Shown here: in pieces, positions 8,931-17,600 of the stretch
Layout: each line of letters starts with the position of its first letter
Position numbering within the stretch: the first letter of the stretch is position 1
Assembly (NCBI GenBank): GCA_007694095.1
Contig: RECI01000208.1
Span: 1-33,453 of the forward strand
Direction: 5' to 3'
Origin: Balneolaceae bacterium
Lineage (GTDB): Bacteria; Bacteroidota; Rhodothermia; Balneolales; Balneolaceae
DNA: 33,453 nucleotides
The notes under the pieces: model-generated
Seen by the model: only the letters and a program-made list of their open reading frames with translations
The model's database searches: none
What the model was told of the DNA's origin: nothing
Translations under genes and position numbers: made by a program

Positions 8931-11038
8931 CCAAGTGTTTCTGCTTTATAATGTCGTGACACCATCGACTCCAATAGTAACAAAATGATTGCAATTATTA
9001 CAAACCAATACCAAATTTCCCGTCCAAAAGTTGCAAATTCCAACTCCGTTAACAGGTCAGAACTGTCAAGGCCGGCATCAGCAGCTTTAACGTAACGAAA
9101 TTTTGAGGCTAAAATCCTTTCCATCTCTGATAATCTTAACGTTGAGAGCTGTGATTCCATTGCATTTTGATTTGATGAATAGAGATAATTTCTCCCATTC
9201 ACTTCTACTGTAAGCCATCCAGGCTTCCATTCAATTGCAGGATATGATATTAATGTTCCCCTGAAGGATTGTCTCCGTTCAGGCAAAATTATTTCTTCAT
9301 CCTTAATGATCCGCACCGTTTCCACGTTCTGCTCCAATAAAGCGGTAAACTCTTCCCCAAGCGTATGGGTATTGAGATTTGCACCCTCACCCCTAACAAG
9401 GTATTCGAGGGTTCGGAAATAGAATGGTGCAAAGAATGGTTTAATCGGGAAATTAGACCAGCCAGGGTCGCTGCCAATAGCAGATATCATGATATTCCCA
9501 TTACCAACCCGGACATCTGTTACCAGCGGGCTTCCAGTCCTTGTTTCAAGTACATTAACGGTTGAAGCACGGGATCTCCGTTCAATTTCGTAGAAATAGA
9601 ATAATTCAGGTACATTGAGCCGGATTTCCTCATCTTCAGCTTTATCAAACATGTTGTTAAGAATGGGATGACCATCGCTGGGGGTCTGCATCCGGTCTAC
9701 CGGGATAAATGAACCGTAACTGCCCCTCACGTTTTGGTAAGAACCTGCACCACTGTAGCTTAAGAGTCGGTTATAACTGTTTATATTTCCATCAGCAGCA
9801 GGCAACAACAGCAGTCCAGCCCCTTCCTGTACATAATCAACCAATGCCTGTGAAACATAATCCGGAATGTTTCTCACCCCATCCAGTATAACCGCATGAT
9901 AGGTTGTCAGTTCTGAAATTGTGATTTCATCAATTCCCCTGAAATCAAACTGAAAGCGGTTCATTTCTTCATCTGCAATTTCTAACATCGGGCGCAGGTA
10001 GGAGGTGAAGCTTTGGGATGTTTGATTATCTGAAACCACAAGTATGTTCCGTGTTTCAGGCAACTGAATGGCTGCATAGTACCTGTTATCGAAAGTCAGT
10101 TCATCACCTTCAATCACCAATTCAATCGGTATGCTGCGTGTTTCGGTTAACGGAATTTCAAATAAAAATTCTTCGGCCAATCCTGTACCAAGGCCAAATG
10201 TTTGTTGTGACAATAGCTCTCCATCCATCATCATGCTGATGAATTTGTTGCTCGCACTGCGGTCTCCGAAATTTCTCACTGCAACCCTCAGCTGTATATT
10301 TCCGGTGCCATCACGCCCGCCATATTCAATACCAACACCTTCGAATCCGATATTAGAGGTTTCTGCTTCGCCAATTCTCATTACCTGGACATTGATATCC
10401 CTGAAACGTTCTGCTGATTCAAATTCTAAACCATCAAATTGGGTTGCCTGCGCATCGGTTATTATATAAAGCAGTTTATTGGGTTCGGGTGCATCTTTCA
10501 AATTTCTGGCCAGTGCATTCATTCGCTCTTTGACAAAATTGCCTGCATTCACGGATTCAATATTCCCCAACTGCCTCTCGGCAGCGCGTTTCGACAAAGC
10601 AGGCAGGTTCAGTGACTCACCGTTCGTTACATTCAGTAGAAACATGTCTTCATTACCCGAAATTTCAGTGAGCTTTCCCGCAAGGCTCAAAGCCTGGTCA
10701 AGGTACGGACCATTCCGGTCTACACGGTCCATACTCGGGCTGTTATCAATTAAAATTCCTATTACTTTTGGTTCCGATCCGGCAGTCCATCCAAATTCGG
10801 GCGGTAAAAACGGCCTGGCGGCAGCAAACACAAGGGCAATGATGGCTAAAACACGTATGGCAAGTAACAGCCACCTTTTCAATTTAATACGTTTTAAAGC
10901 TGTACTTTTCAGTGCATCAAAAAAAGCCAGTGTTGAAAAACGGATCTTTTTTGGTTTGCGAATATTCAACAGATATATCAACAAAGGCACTGCAACCGTT
11001 AACAGTGCGAATAAAAAAATTGGATTTAGAAAGCTCAT
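8927..11038 (-). CDS. BatA-type membrane protein with VWA domain
   Basis: The N-terminus MSFLNPIFLFALLTVAVP is the BatA/aerotolerance N-terminal module: two membrane helices (about 3-24 and 57-77) separated by a basic loop, RKPKKIRF. A von Willebrand factor A domain follows, with a metal-site motif DNSPS (DxSxS) in GILIDNSPSMD. The middle holds a glutamine-amidotransferase-like stretch (YHAVILDGVRN, then AGLLLLPAADG), and a last helix near the C-terminus (WYWFVIIAIILLLLE) re-anchors the protein. I chose the ATG at 11038 (703 aa) because the family begins at this motif; an ATG at 11119 would add 27 polar residues. Bacteroidota proteins of this type accompany MoxR ATPases and are thought to act in envelope stress; no MoxR gene is in this window. 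Confidence 0.88.
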   Translation of the reverse strand: MSFLNPIFLFALLTVAVPLLIYLLNIRKPKKIRFSTLAFFDALKSTALKRIKLKRWLLLAIRVLAIIALVFAAARPFLPPEFGWTAGSEPKVIGILIDNSPSMDRVDRNGPYLDQALSLAGKLTEISGNEDMFLLNVTNGESLNLPALSKRAAERQLGNIESVNAGNFVKERMNALARNLKDAPEPNKLLYIITDAQATQFDGLEFESAERFRDINVQVMRIGEAETSNIGFEGVGIEYGGRDGTGNIQLRVAVRNFGDRSASNKFISMMMDGELLSQQTFGLGTGLAEEFLFEIPLTETRSIPIELVIEGDELTFDNRYYAAIQLPETRNILVVSDNQTSQSFTSYLRPMLEIADEEMNRFQFDFRGIDEITISELTTYHAVILDGVRNIPDYVSQALVDYVQEGAGLLLLPAADGNINSYNRLLSYSGAGSYQNVRGSYGSFIPVDRMQTPSDGHPILNNMFDKAEDEEIRLNVPELFYFYEIERRSRASTVNVLETRTGSPLVTDVRVGNGNIMISAIGSDPGWSNFPIKPFFAPFYFRTLEYLVRGEGANLNTHTLGEEFTALLEQNVETVRIIKDEEIILPERRQSFRGTLISYPAIEWKPGWLTVEVNGRNYLYSSNQNAMESQLSTLRLSEMERILASKFRYVKAADAGLDSSDLLTELEFATFGREIWYWFVIIAIILLLLESMVSRHYKAETLG

Positions 11039-11126
11039 TAAAAGAAAAGTTTTTACCTTAACATGCTTACAGATCGAAACATTTCTGCTCGTTCGGAAAT
11101 AAGCTATGCTAATAACCATTCCATAA

Positions 11127-11134
11127 CAAACATA
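11127..11134 (-). promoter_or_regulatory. Candidate -7 box for the BatA-like gene
   Basis: On the minus strand this reads TATGTTTG, an exact fit to the Bacteroidota -7 consensus TAnnTTTG. About 21 bp upstream lies TTTA, a one-base miss of the -33 TTTG. Transcription would start near 11120, giving an 80-nt leader before the chosen ATG at 11038, or almost no leader before the alternative ATG at 11119. The site sits in the 109-bp divergent gap shared with the lipoprotein gene. Confidence 0.4.
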
Positions 11135-11147
11135 TTATCTAAAATCG

Positions 11148-13808
11148 GTGCAGTCTAAAGAAATTTTTCGGGTTGTTGGCTTATTCATCATATCGGTGTT
11201 CATATTAAAGGGATGCGGAAAACCAACAGCCGGCCATTGGTCTGAGCTCGTTCCCGAATCAACACTGTTCATTATTGTTCCGGAACAGCAAACTACCCTT
11301 GAACAGATGTTGTCGGCTCCATACATTCCTTGGTTTGATGATATCAGCCCGGCCGCTTTTCAGCTTGTGTCTGCTGTTCAGGAACATTCTGATGTACCTG
11401 TAATTACCGAAGCACTTCTACTGTATCCTGATACATCCAATGACTGGCAGCCCGTTTGGATTACACGGCGTGTTGACGGGCTATCAGGAACACTTTCTGC
11501 CAGATATCAGATGGAATTCGAACAAAACAGTTATGGATTTAAAAGGCATACCATTGAAAAACTTTTCCTGGCTGACCGAATCATATTCATTATTGATATC
11601 GGGAATTATACCATACTCTCCGAATCGAGCCTCGCAATCGAGAATATCCTGAGAACCATCAGCAGACAAAATCGTGCTGCAAATTTACGGGCAGAACAAA
11701 TTGAACCCGGATCAATCATATTTAATACTCCCAGTCTCGATTTCTGGATTAAACAAATCGCCCAGGTTATTTACAGGCCTTACCTTACCGGAATCTTTGA
11801 TGGCACATCACCGGTTTCCTTCCAATTCTTAAAAGGGGAAAATGAACCCTGGCAATGGCAATTACGGGGTGAACTTTCACTTGAGCCTGAAAAATCGTCA
11901 CTGGTACAAAACTTCAGCCATGAAGCGGGCAGTTATCAATTAGAACGATTTATCCCCGCAAATGCAGCCTCTTTTGCCATCTTTCGCTCCGACCCGATCA
12001 GGGTCTCATTTGATGATATTGTACCGTCTTCTGAAGCCGACACTTTTTTGCTCAATGAAGGCAGGTATACCCTGGATTTGCGGCAGCACCTTGGCAATGA
12101 AACCGCATTTGTCTCATTTGCAGATTCCGGGCCTGCAAGCACCAGCGAATTTTTGTATCTGCGGATTGTACAAAACCCAAATGCTGTAAGGTCAATCTTT
12201 AATGAACTTTCATCTTCCAATATTGCTGTAAGAGATGAAAACACCTATTTCTTTAATAGCCAGGTTTTGGGCAGGCTGTTAGGTTCCGAGTTAAACCCGT
12301 CTGATAATTTTTATGTAACGGTTTATGACCGGGTAATTGCAATTGCGCAAAGAAAAGGACTGGCCGAAAGCATTGTAGGCGATACTGAGAGGCGCAGAGT
12401 TATGTTTTTTGACGATGAATATTCCCGAATCAGGGGATCTTTTTCTCAGCAAATCAGTGCACTTTTTTATGCTGATGCATCACGGTTCAGCCAATATGTT
12501 CAGCCGTGGTTGTATCCCCAAAATTATATGGGAACCTTGACTGGTATTGTTGATCAGTTAACTATTACAACGAGCTTGCAGCCTGGCGGGAATAAACTGG
12601 ATGTTAAAATAACCAACTTTGAACGTGAACGAACCAGAAGGCCTTTCCGGGAGCATTGGGTCTTTCCTCTGAGTGATGCTGATATCACCGGAACTCCTGT
12701 TTTGGCTGATATAACAGGCAGCAACCGTAACGAGGTGATCTTCTCCACTGAAAACGGTACAGTATATGTACTGGCTTCAGATGGCACACTTGTGGTTCAA
12801 ATGGCTACCGACGGTTCAGCGCCAGTAGGCAGTCCTGTAGTTTATGACTGGTATGGCAACAACCAAAATGTAATTATGCAGGCCGCCGGTAACAGAGTCT
12901 ATGCATGGAACCAAAATGGTGAAATACTACCAAGCTTTCCCGTAACTCTCAACGAAGAAATTACTACACCTCTTACAATAATGGATGTTACCGGCAACGG
13001 TGTGGCAGAAATGATAGTTGCAACTGCCGACCGGTCAATCCATATACTGAACGCCCGCGGCGCCGCCATTACCGGCTGGCCTCAAAATACCAATACGGTT
13101 GTGCGTTCAAAACCACTCATCAGGGAGTTGAATGGCCAGGTTTCACTGTTTGCATTTGCTGAGAATGCTTTGCATGCGTGGAACATCAATGGGCAGAGAA
13201 GAAACGGGTTCCCTGTATTTATGCCTGCTCAGCTAAACGGATCACCCATAATTTACGGTCGCCACCTTATTGGGGCAGGAATGGACGGAAGTCTATATTC
13301 TGTAGGTACATCACCATTATTCGACGATCGCCTCTCTTCAATTCACCGCGCTGATTCACTTCATGTTCAATCGGTTTCCGTTTCCAACAGCAGCCTCAAT
13401 TCTACGCCAGTTGTCCGTGATCTTATGATGCGTGGTGAAGAAGGTCTTTTCCGTGAAGATTTAATTCTTGTACAATCATCAAATGGGTCACTCTATCTTT
13501 ACAACGGCAATGGTGAATTGAGATTCGCAGAATCGATGGGACAACCCGGATCATCTTCCTTCTTGCCAACGATTAATGATATTAACAGCGATCAGCGGAT
13601 GGACATTATTGCACTCTCTGATTTTGGCAGGCTCTATGCATGGGATGTAACCAGCGCTGAACGCCACCTCGACCTGCCTACATCCAGCATGAGATATCCA
13701 TTGATCAGCGACTTTTTCAGGGACGGAAATATGGAAGTGATTGCGCAAACCCGTGAGGGCTTGCAGGCCTGGACGATTAACTTTACAAGGAGAGAATCCA
13801 GTCCCTGA
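11148..13808 (+). CDS. Large lipoprotein with C-terminal beta-propeller
   Basis: An 886-residue protein starting at GTG (11148). The N-terminus QSKEIFRVVGLFIISVFILKGC is a signal peptide ending in a lipobox-like LKGC, so Cys23 is probably lipidated; the Lys at -2 is unusual. Residues about 30-480 form a domain I recognise only loosely (DUF3352-like, with paired halves). From about 510 to the end there are at least six propeller blades of the FG-GAP/VCBS kind, each with a D.(T/N/S).....E/D.I....DG.(L/V)(Y/H)(V/A)W pattern, for example IMDVTGNGVAEMIVAT and INDINSDQRMDIIALS. Such propellers bind ligands or partners outside the cell membrane. It is transcribed away from the BatA-like gene through a 109-bp shared gap. 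Function unknown. Confidence 0.85.
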   Translation: MQSKEIFRVVGLFIISVFILKGCGKPTAGHWSELVPESTLFIIVPEQQTTLEQMLSAPYIPWFDDISPAAFQLVSAVQEHSDVPVITEALLLYPDTSNDWQPVWITRRVDGLSGTLSARYQMEFEQNSYGFKRHTIEKLFLADRIIFIIDIGNYTILSESSLAIENILRTISRQNRAANLRAEQIEPGSIIFNTPSLDFWIKQIAQVIYRPYLTGIFDGTSPVSFQFLKGENEPWQWQLRGELSLEPEKSSLVQNFSHEAGSYQLERFIPANAASFAIFRSDPIRVSFDDIVPSSEADTFLLNEGRYTLDLRQHLGNETAFVSFADSGPASTSEFLYLRIVQNPNAVRSIFNELSSSNIAVRDENTYFFNSQVLGRLLGSELNPSDNFYVTVYDRVIAIAQRKGLAESIVGDTERRRVMFFDDEYSRIRGSFSQQISALFYADASRFSQYVQPWLYPQNYMGTLTGIVDQLTITTSLQPGGNKLDVKITNFERERTRRPFREHWVFPLSDADITGTPVLADITGSNRNEVIFSTENGTVYVLASDGTLVVQMATDGSAPVGSPVVYDWYGNNQNVIMQAAGNRVYAWNQNGEILPSFPVTLNEEITTPLTIMDVTGNGVAEMIVATADRSIHILNARGAAITGWPQNTNTVVRSKPLIRELNGQVSLFAFAENALHAWNINGQRRNGFPVFMPAQLNGSPIIYGRHLIGAGMDGSLYSVGTSPLFDDRLSSIHRADSLHVQSVSVSNSSLNSTPVVRDLMMRGEEGLFREDLILVQSSNGSLYLYNGNGELRFAESMGQPGSSSFLPTINDINSDQRMDIIALSDFGRLYAWDVTSAERHLDLPTSSMRYPLISDFFRDGNMEVIAQTREGLQAWTINFTRRESSP

Positions 13809-13830
13809 TCCAAGACCCAATGGATGAAAT

Positions 13831-13917
13831 GGGTTGAATTGTGGGATTATTGAGTTGTTGAACTGTTGATGCAATCTTTATAATAAACAAACAGTTCCAC
13901 GATTCCACAGTTCCACA
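13831..13917. repeat. Intergenic palindromic repeat of GTTGAACTGT-type units
   Basis: Between the convergent lipoprotein and epimerase genes lie units related to GTTGAACTGTT on the left (13850-13869 area) and their inverse AACAGTTCCACG...CAGTTCCAC on the right. GAACTGTT pairs perfectly with AACAGTTC, so the segment can fold as one hairpin and could serve both genes as a terminator. Very similar words recur at 33080-33100 and 33350-33388, so it belongs to a dispersed family. Confidence 0.7.
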
Positions 13918-13984
13918 TACTTAGTGTGTAAAACTGTCCTGCAGAAATGGCCGGCACATCAAAGAACTGCAACGGATTCATTTT

Positions 13985-14890
13985 TCAGATTACATCAGCC
14001 AGTGCTTCTTCCAGGTCTTCAAATTCAAATTCAAACCCTGATATCTGAAGAATTTTTGGCTGCACCCGCAGGCTGCTGAGTGCCGGTTGTGCTGCTTCGC
14101 CAAGTACCGTTTTTAGCACAAACTCGGGCACCCTGAAAAACGAAGGACGGTTCATCACTTTCCCGAGTGTTTTTGCAAGTTCATTCATGGTAGCCGGTTC
14201 CGGCGAACAGGCATTATATGGCCCGGATATCTCCTGGTTTTCAATAGGGAATAATATGGCCCTGCACAAATCTCCAATATGAATCCATGGCACGTATTGC
14301 AGGCCAGTCCCAATCGGTCCGCCGGCAAATAGCTGGAAGGGCAGTTTCATTTTTTCAAGCATACCACCGGAATCTTCAAGAACAACCCCAATCCTGGGAT
14401 TAGCTACACGCACTCCGGCTGTTGCCGCTTCCTGCGATACCCTTTCCCAGTCGATACAGACGCGGGCAAGAAAATCATTTCCCGAAGGGCTCGATTCATC
14501 CAACATAGCATCACCATTGTCTCCATAGATTCCTACTGCAGATGCCGAGATAAATAATCCGGGGGGTGAAACAGCCTTATTTATTGCATTGGCCAGCTTT
14601 TTGGTAGTATCTATCCTGCTATTATAGATTATTTCTTTTACCTCATTACTCCAGCGCTTGCCAAACAGATTTTCACCCGCCAGATTTATGACAACATCCG
14701 TATTGTCCATTAAGGTTGAAAGATTATCTTCCCAGCCAACGTATGAGCGGTTTTCAGCTTGTTTTTCACCATATTTTTCCGGTGATCGGGTAAGAATTGT
14801 TACAAAATGGCCAGCCTTAAGCAAATCGGATACCAGGAATTCTCCGATAAACCCTGTGCCGCCGGTAATTAATATTTTTTTTGATTCCAT
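13985..14890 (-). CDS. TIGR01777-family NAD(P)-dependent epimerase (YfcH/SDR39U1-like)
   Basis: An extended short-chain dehydrogenase/reductase. ITGGTGFIGEFL (8-19) is the TGxxGxxG dinucleotide loop, INLAGENL marks the fourth strand region, and SASAVGIYGD carries the YG(D/x) signature of this subfamily in place of the usual YxxxK. The C-terminus (from about FRVPEFVLKTVLGE) is the DUF1731 tail typical of YfcH. The 301-residue length is normal. The substrate of this family is not established. It lies 44 bp after cdsA on the same strand, so it is probably the last gene of the 17.0-14.0 kb operon. Confidence 0.92.
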   Translation of the reverse strand: MESKKILITGGTGFIGEFLVSDLLKAGHFVTILTRSPEKYGEKQAENRSYVGWEDNLSTLMDNTDVVINLAGENLFGKRWSNEVKEIIYNSRIDTTKKLANAINKAVSPPGLFISASAVGIYGDNGDAMLDESSPSGNDFLARVCIDWERVSQEAATAGVRVANPRIGVVLEDSGGMLEKMKLPFQLFAGGPIGTGLQYVPWIHIGDLCRAILFPIENQEISGPYNACSPEPATMNELAKTLGKVMNRPSFFRVPEFVLKTVLGEAAQPALSSLRVQPKILQISGFEFEFEDLEEALADVI

Positions 14891-14934
14891 ATCACTATAA
14901 ACACGAAAGATTTCATTTTCAATCCTGCCATTTA

Positions 14935-15753
14935 TCAGGCGAGAAATTGAGTCAACAGATAATAATAGAAAAAGATAAACGGTGCGCTTAAGATCATGGA
15001 ATCGAACCTGTCAAAAAAGCCTCCGTGACCAGGCAGCAGTGCCGAAGAATCCTTAACTCCCGCTTTTCTCTTCAAGCTGCTTGCAGTAATATCACCCAGC
15101 GGTCCGGCAGTGCTGACAATGATTACAGCTACAAAAACAGTCCAATATGGAAGCGGAAATGTTCCGGTTCCGGCAATCAAAAAAGATATTGAAAAACCGA
15201 TTGCTGCCCCAAGGAAGCCGAACCAGAAACCTTCCCATGTTTTCTTTGGGCTGATCTGGGGTGCAAGAGGGTGTTTTCCGAAATTTTTCCCGCCAAAATA
15301 AGCGAATACATCATTTCCCCAAATCATCAGAAAGAAAGAGAGTATCAGCCAGAAGCCCCCTGTGCCTTCACCAAGATTTCGTATATACACAAGCATGATG
15401 AAACCCACCGGTACATAAATTCCGGTAAAAAAGGAGCTCAGCCATTTCCGGGAAGCTTCACGGTTTTTCCCGATAACTGCCCATACTGTAGTGATTACCA
15501 GGATGGCCGAAATACCAAGCATCACAAGCTCCGGCAGTCTTGACGAGAACCAGAAAAACAACCCGATTAACAGTGAAAGTGCTAAAAACCCGGGATTGCC
15601 TGCCTTAGTTTGAATTCGGTCAACTTCCCATATCGTTAAAATTGCAATAAAGCCGATCAATATTTCAAAATACAAATCGCCAAACCAGGCAACCGTTAAA
15701 AACAGGGCTGCTGCCGGCACTGCAAATAAAACCCGTTTTGTCAGTTCACTCAA
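14935..15753 (-). CDS. cdsA: Phosphatidate cytidylyltransferase
   Basis: Makes CDP-diacylglycerol from phosphatidic acid and CTP, the branch point for membrane phospholipids. The 272-residue integral membrane protein has about seven or eight helices. The conserved block GNDVFAYFGGKNFGKHPLAP, followed by ISPKKTWEGF, and the C-terminal SLKRKAGVKD...LPGHGGFFDRFDS contain the family signature and the metal-binding Asp residues. The start is TTG (15753), which overlaps the stop of the DUF2007 gene as TTGA, so translation is coupled. No ATG fits near this end of the frame. Confidence 0.95.
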   Translation of the reverse strand: MSELTKRVLFAVPAAALFLTVAWFGDLYFEILIGFIAILTIWEVDRIQTKAGNPGFLALSLLIGLFFWFSSRLPELVMLGISAILVITTVWAVIGKNREASRKWLSSFFTGIYVPVGFIMLVYIRNLGEGTGGFWLILSFFLMIWGNDVFAYFGGKNFGKHPLAPQISPKKTWEGFWFGFLGAAIGFSISFLIAGTGTFPLPYWTVFVAVIIVSTAGPLGDITASSLKRKAGVKDSSALLPGHGGFFDRFDSMILSAPFIFFYYYLLTQFLA

Positions 15754-16052
15754 AATGGTTCATCTCCGGTATCAACCTCATCCTCATTTTCGATGTCATC
15801 ATCAACCTCTTCCTCTTCGAGTGCACGCAGAGCTTTGCGGGCCTTTTTTACAAACTCTTCGGGAACATATAGATACACCATCGACATTTCCCCGATATTG
15901 AGGCTGTATGAAGAATCACGCTTCGACAAGATGTTGGATGGTATTTTAAGGCTGGCCAGGTAACTTTTAGCCAGTTCTACCTCATATTCGGTTCCTCTTT
16001 CAAGTACACACACCCAATTATTAATTCTGTTTGGCTCCGATCCTCTTAGCAT
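15750..16052 (-). CDS. DUF2007-type small protein
   Basis: A 100-residue soluble protein. Residues 13-75 (WVCVLERGTEYEVELAKSYL and on) match the DUF2007 pattern of a small ferredoxin-like domain related to the P-II/GlnB fold, annotated in databases as a putative signal-transducing protein. The last 25 residues are highly acidic (EEEEVDDDIENEDEVD). It sits 7 bp after the CPBP protease gene and overlaps cdsA by 4 bp. In Bacteroidota this domain often neighbours membrane lipid genes, which fits here; the role is unknown. Confidence 0.85.
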   Translation of the reverse strand: MLRGSEPNRINNWVCVLERGTEYEVELAKSYLASLKIPSNILSKRDSSYSLNIGEMSMVYLYVPEEFVKKARKALRALEEEEVDDDIENEDEVDTGDEPF

Positions 16053-16059
16053 GATATAA

Positions 16060-16989
16060 TCATTTTTTTACCAGGGTTTGATTCAGCATAACCCGAATAA
16101 GTAACAAAGTGAATAAAATACTGACAATCAACAACCATATTGGCGGCAAAATTTCAAATGTCATCTCCCTGAAAAGCAATTCAGGGTATGTAATTCCAAT
16201 CAATACTGCCATTCCATTGTTGATAAAATGGGCAATTACTGCCGGCCAGATGCTGTTGCTTAACCAGGTCATCAAAGCGAGTATGATTCCAAGTGAAGCC
16301 AATGGAAGCAAATTGCCGAGCTGAATATGAAACATTCCAAATACAATACCCGAAATGATAATGGAGGCTATGATTCCCCAGCTTTTTTCAAAGGCACGCA
16401 TCACATACCCGCGAAAAAGAACTTCCTCGCAAAGAGCCGGTACCATTGCTATGTTCAGCAGTGCGAATAAAAGTATACCTTCAGACTTCAGAAAATTTTC
16501 GATCATCTGGTATTGGGTAATCTGTAAGTCGGAAAACAAATCCGGAACAGGCAATAACGAATTGAGATAGCCAAGGTAAATAACAATGGGCTGCACCGAG
16601 AGCACAAGCAGTACTCCCAGTCCGATAAAGGGAAGTGTTTTTGAATCCCAGTTTAGCCTGAGAAAATTCTTTACCTTTTCTCCGCCCGTATGCAGTTTAA
16701 CCACAACAAATGTTGCCAGGCCTATAAAAAGTATTTGACCAATTGAATTAGCCACGAATAAAACGGCTGTATTCTCGGTTAAAAATTCCTGGAAACCGGC
16801 ACCCGATGTAATACCACCCGTGATAAATAAATAAGCCACCAGCACTAAGCTGGCTACCACCTGGAAAAGCACAAATGCCAGAATAAGCCAGAGTATGGCG
16901 ATAGCCCAATGCGCGAAACCGTTCCGTTCGGCCCATGACTCAACATGAATGATAACGTCATTTGTTTCAGGGTCTTGATTATTCATCAT
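16060..16989 (-). CDS. CPBP-family intramembrane glutamic endopeptidase
   Basis: A 309-residue membrane protein with about eight helices. The three family motifs are present: EEVLFRG (EExxxR), FGMFHIQ (FxxxH) and HFINNG (HxxxN), which form the intramembrane active site of the Rce1/CPBP (ABI) family. Some members cleave prenylated or peptide substrates and others have no known activity, so the substrate here is unknown. The ATG at 16989 is followed immediately by a second ATG; either may be used. It is the first gene of the operon ending in the epimerase; its promoter lies in 16990-17325. Confidence 0.92.
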   Translation of the reverse strand: MMNNQDPETNDVIIHVESWAERNGFAHWAIAILWLILAFVLFQVVASLVLVAYLFITGGITSGAGFQEFLTENTAVLFVANSIGQILFIGLATFVVVKLHTGGEKVKNFLRLNWDSKTLPFIGLGVLLVLSVQPIVIYLGYLNSLLPVPDLFSDLQITQYQMIENFLKSEGILLFALLNIAMVPALCEEVLFRGYVMRAFEKSWGIIASIIISGIVFGMFHIQLGNLLPLASLGIILALMTWLSNSIWPAVIAHFINNGMAVLIGITYPELLFREMTFEILPPIWLLIVSILFTLLLIRVMLNQTLVKK

Positions 16990-17143
16990 ATTTTTTGCTG
17001 CAGCTTTAGATTATTTAATTAACTCTACCACAAATTTTGTGGATTCGATTGATTTTGGGTTTCAATAATCTGGAGTTATAAGTTTTGAATGTTTAGTTTT
17101 CACATCGGAGTTTTTGGATTATCGATGCAGTTCCAAGAATTTA

Positions 17144-17163
17144 TCCCGACAAGCATGTCGGGA
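17144..17163. repeat. Palindrome TCCCGACA-agca-TGTCGGGA
   Basis: Perfect 8-bp arms around a 4-nt loop. Near-identical cores recur at 20096-20117 and at the window end (33436-33453), so this is one member of a dispersed intergenic palindrome family. Confidence 0.85.
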
Positions 17164-17181
17164 CTGTCGCTACCGCTCCAG

Positions 17182-17209
17182 CTTTTCACTTTTCACTTTT
17201 CACTTTTCA
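17182..17209. repeat. Tandem CTTTTCA x4
   Basis: Four exact 7-bp copies in a row, directly upstream of the right arm of the 14-bp inverted repeat. Slippage here would change the spacing upstream of the candidate -7 box at 17215. Confidence 0.9.
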
Positions 17210-17325
17210 TCCATTAAATTTGTGGTAGAACCATTTTATTTATTTCATTAGTTTAATTGCGGGTGATGTATACCTTTTCCAAAGATTTGATACATAAACT
17301 TTAATTAAATAAAGGGGACTTAAGC

Positions 17326-17565
17326 ATGGATCAAATTCAGACTAACCAGGCTAAGGTAATGTCGTTTGGTGACTGGATGATAACCATTCTGATTACTGCC
17401 ATTCCAATTGTAAATATTATCATGATCATTGTCTGGGCTGTTAGCAGTACAGATAATCCAAACAGGGTAAACTGGGCTCGAGCTACTCTCGCCTGGTTCG
17501 CAATAATTATCGGTCTTTATATCCTGTTTTTTGTGTTCTTTTTCGGAGTATTTTCGGGTTTCTGA
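17326..17565 (+). CDS. Small two-helix membrane protein (79 aa)
   Basis: The protein has a short polar N-terminus, MDQIQTNQAKVMSFGDWM, and two hydrophobic helices (about 19-39 and 55-75) linked by a polar loop, SSTDNPNRVNWAR. Similar short proteins with a W..T..I.AIP..N....W pattern are common in Bacteroidota and their role is unknown. An SD-like AAAGGGG lies about 9 nt before the ATG and supports translation. It ends 11 bp before the convergent DUF4199 gene. Confidence 0.8.
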   Translation: MDQIQTNQAKVMSFGDWMITILITAIPIVNIIMIIVWAVSSTDNPNRVNWARATLAWFAIIIGLYILFFVFFFGVFSGF

Positions 17566-17600
17566 GCAGTAGAATTTTAAAAATCGTTCTGCTTTTTTTC
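17565..17600 (+). terminator. Probable intrinsic terminator after the small membrane protein
   Basis: AGCAG..AGAA (17565-17574) pairs with TTCTGCT (17587-17593), with a small bulge, and runs into seven T residues on the plus strand. It overlaps the 3' end of the convergent DUF4199 gene. Confidence 0.5.

Larger units (their letters stand above)
17024..17229. repeat. 14-bp perfect inverted repeat bounding a 206-bp segment
   Basis: TCTACCACAAATTT at 17024-17037 is the exact inverse of AAATTTGTGGTAGA at 17216-17229. Each copy points outward to a flanking gene (CPBP protease on minus, small membrane protein on plus). The copies could be paired promoter or operator elements, since the right one contains a TAAATTTG -7 box, or the ends of a small mobile element. 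No target-site duplication is obvious. Confidence 0.7.
16990..17325. other. Divergent intergenic region with repeats
   Basis: No gene is seen in these 336 bp between the divergent CPBP and small membrane protein genes. It holds a 14-bp inverted repeat (17024-17037 and 17216-17229), a palindrome TCCCGACAAGCATGTCGGGA (17144-17163) and four tandem CTTTTCA units (17182-17209). TAAATTTG at 17215-17222 matches the Bacteroidota -7 box on the plus strand, about 105 bp before the 17326 start. An SD-like AAAGGGG lies just before that ATG. Confidence 0.7.

Noticed and set aside
14990-15015. tRNA-like words (GAATCGAACC)
   Set aside because: They lie inside cdsA codons, with no cloverleaf around them.
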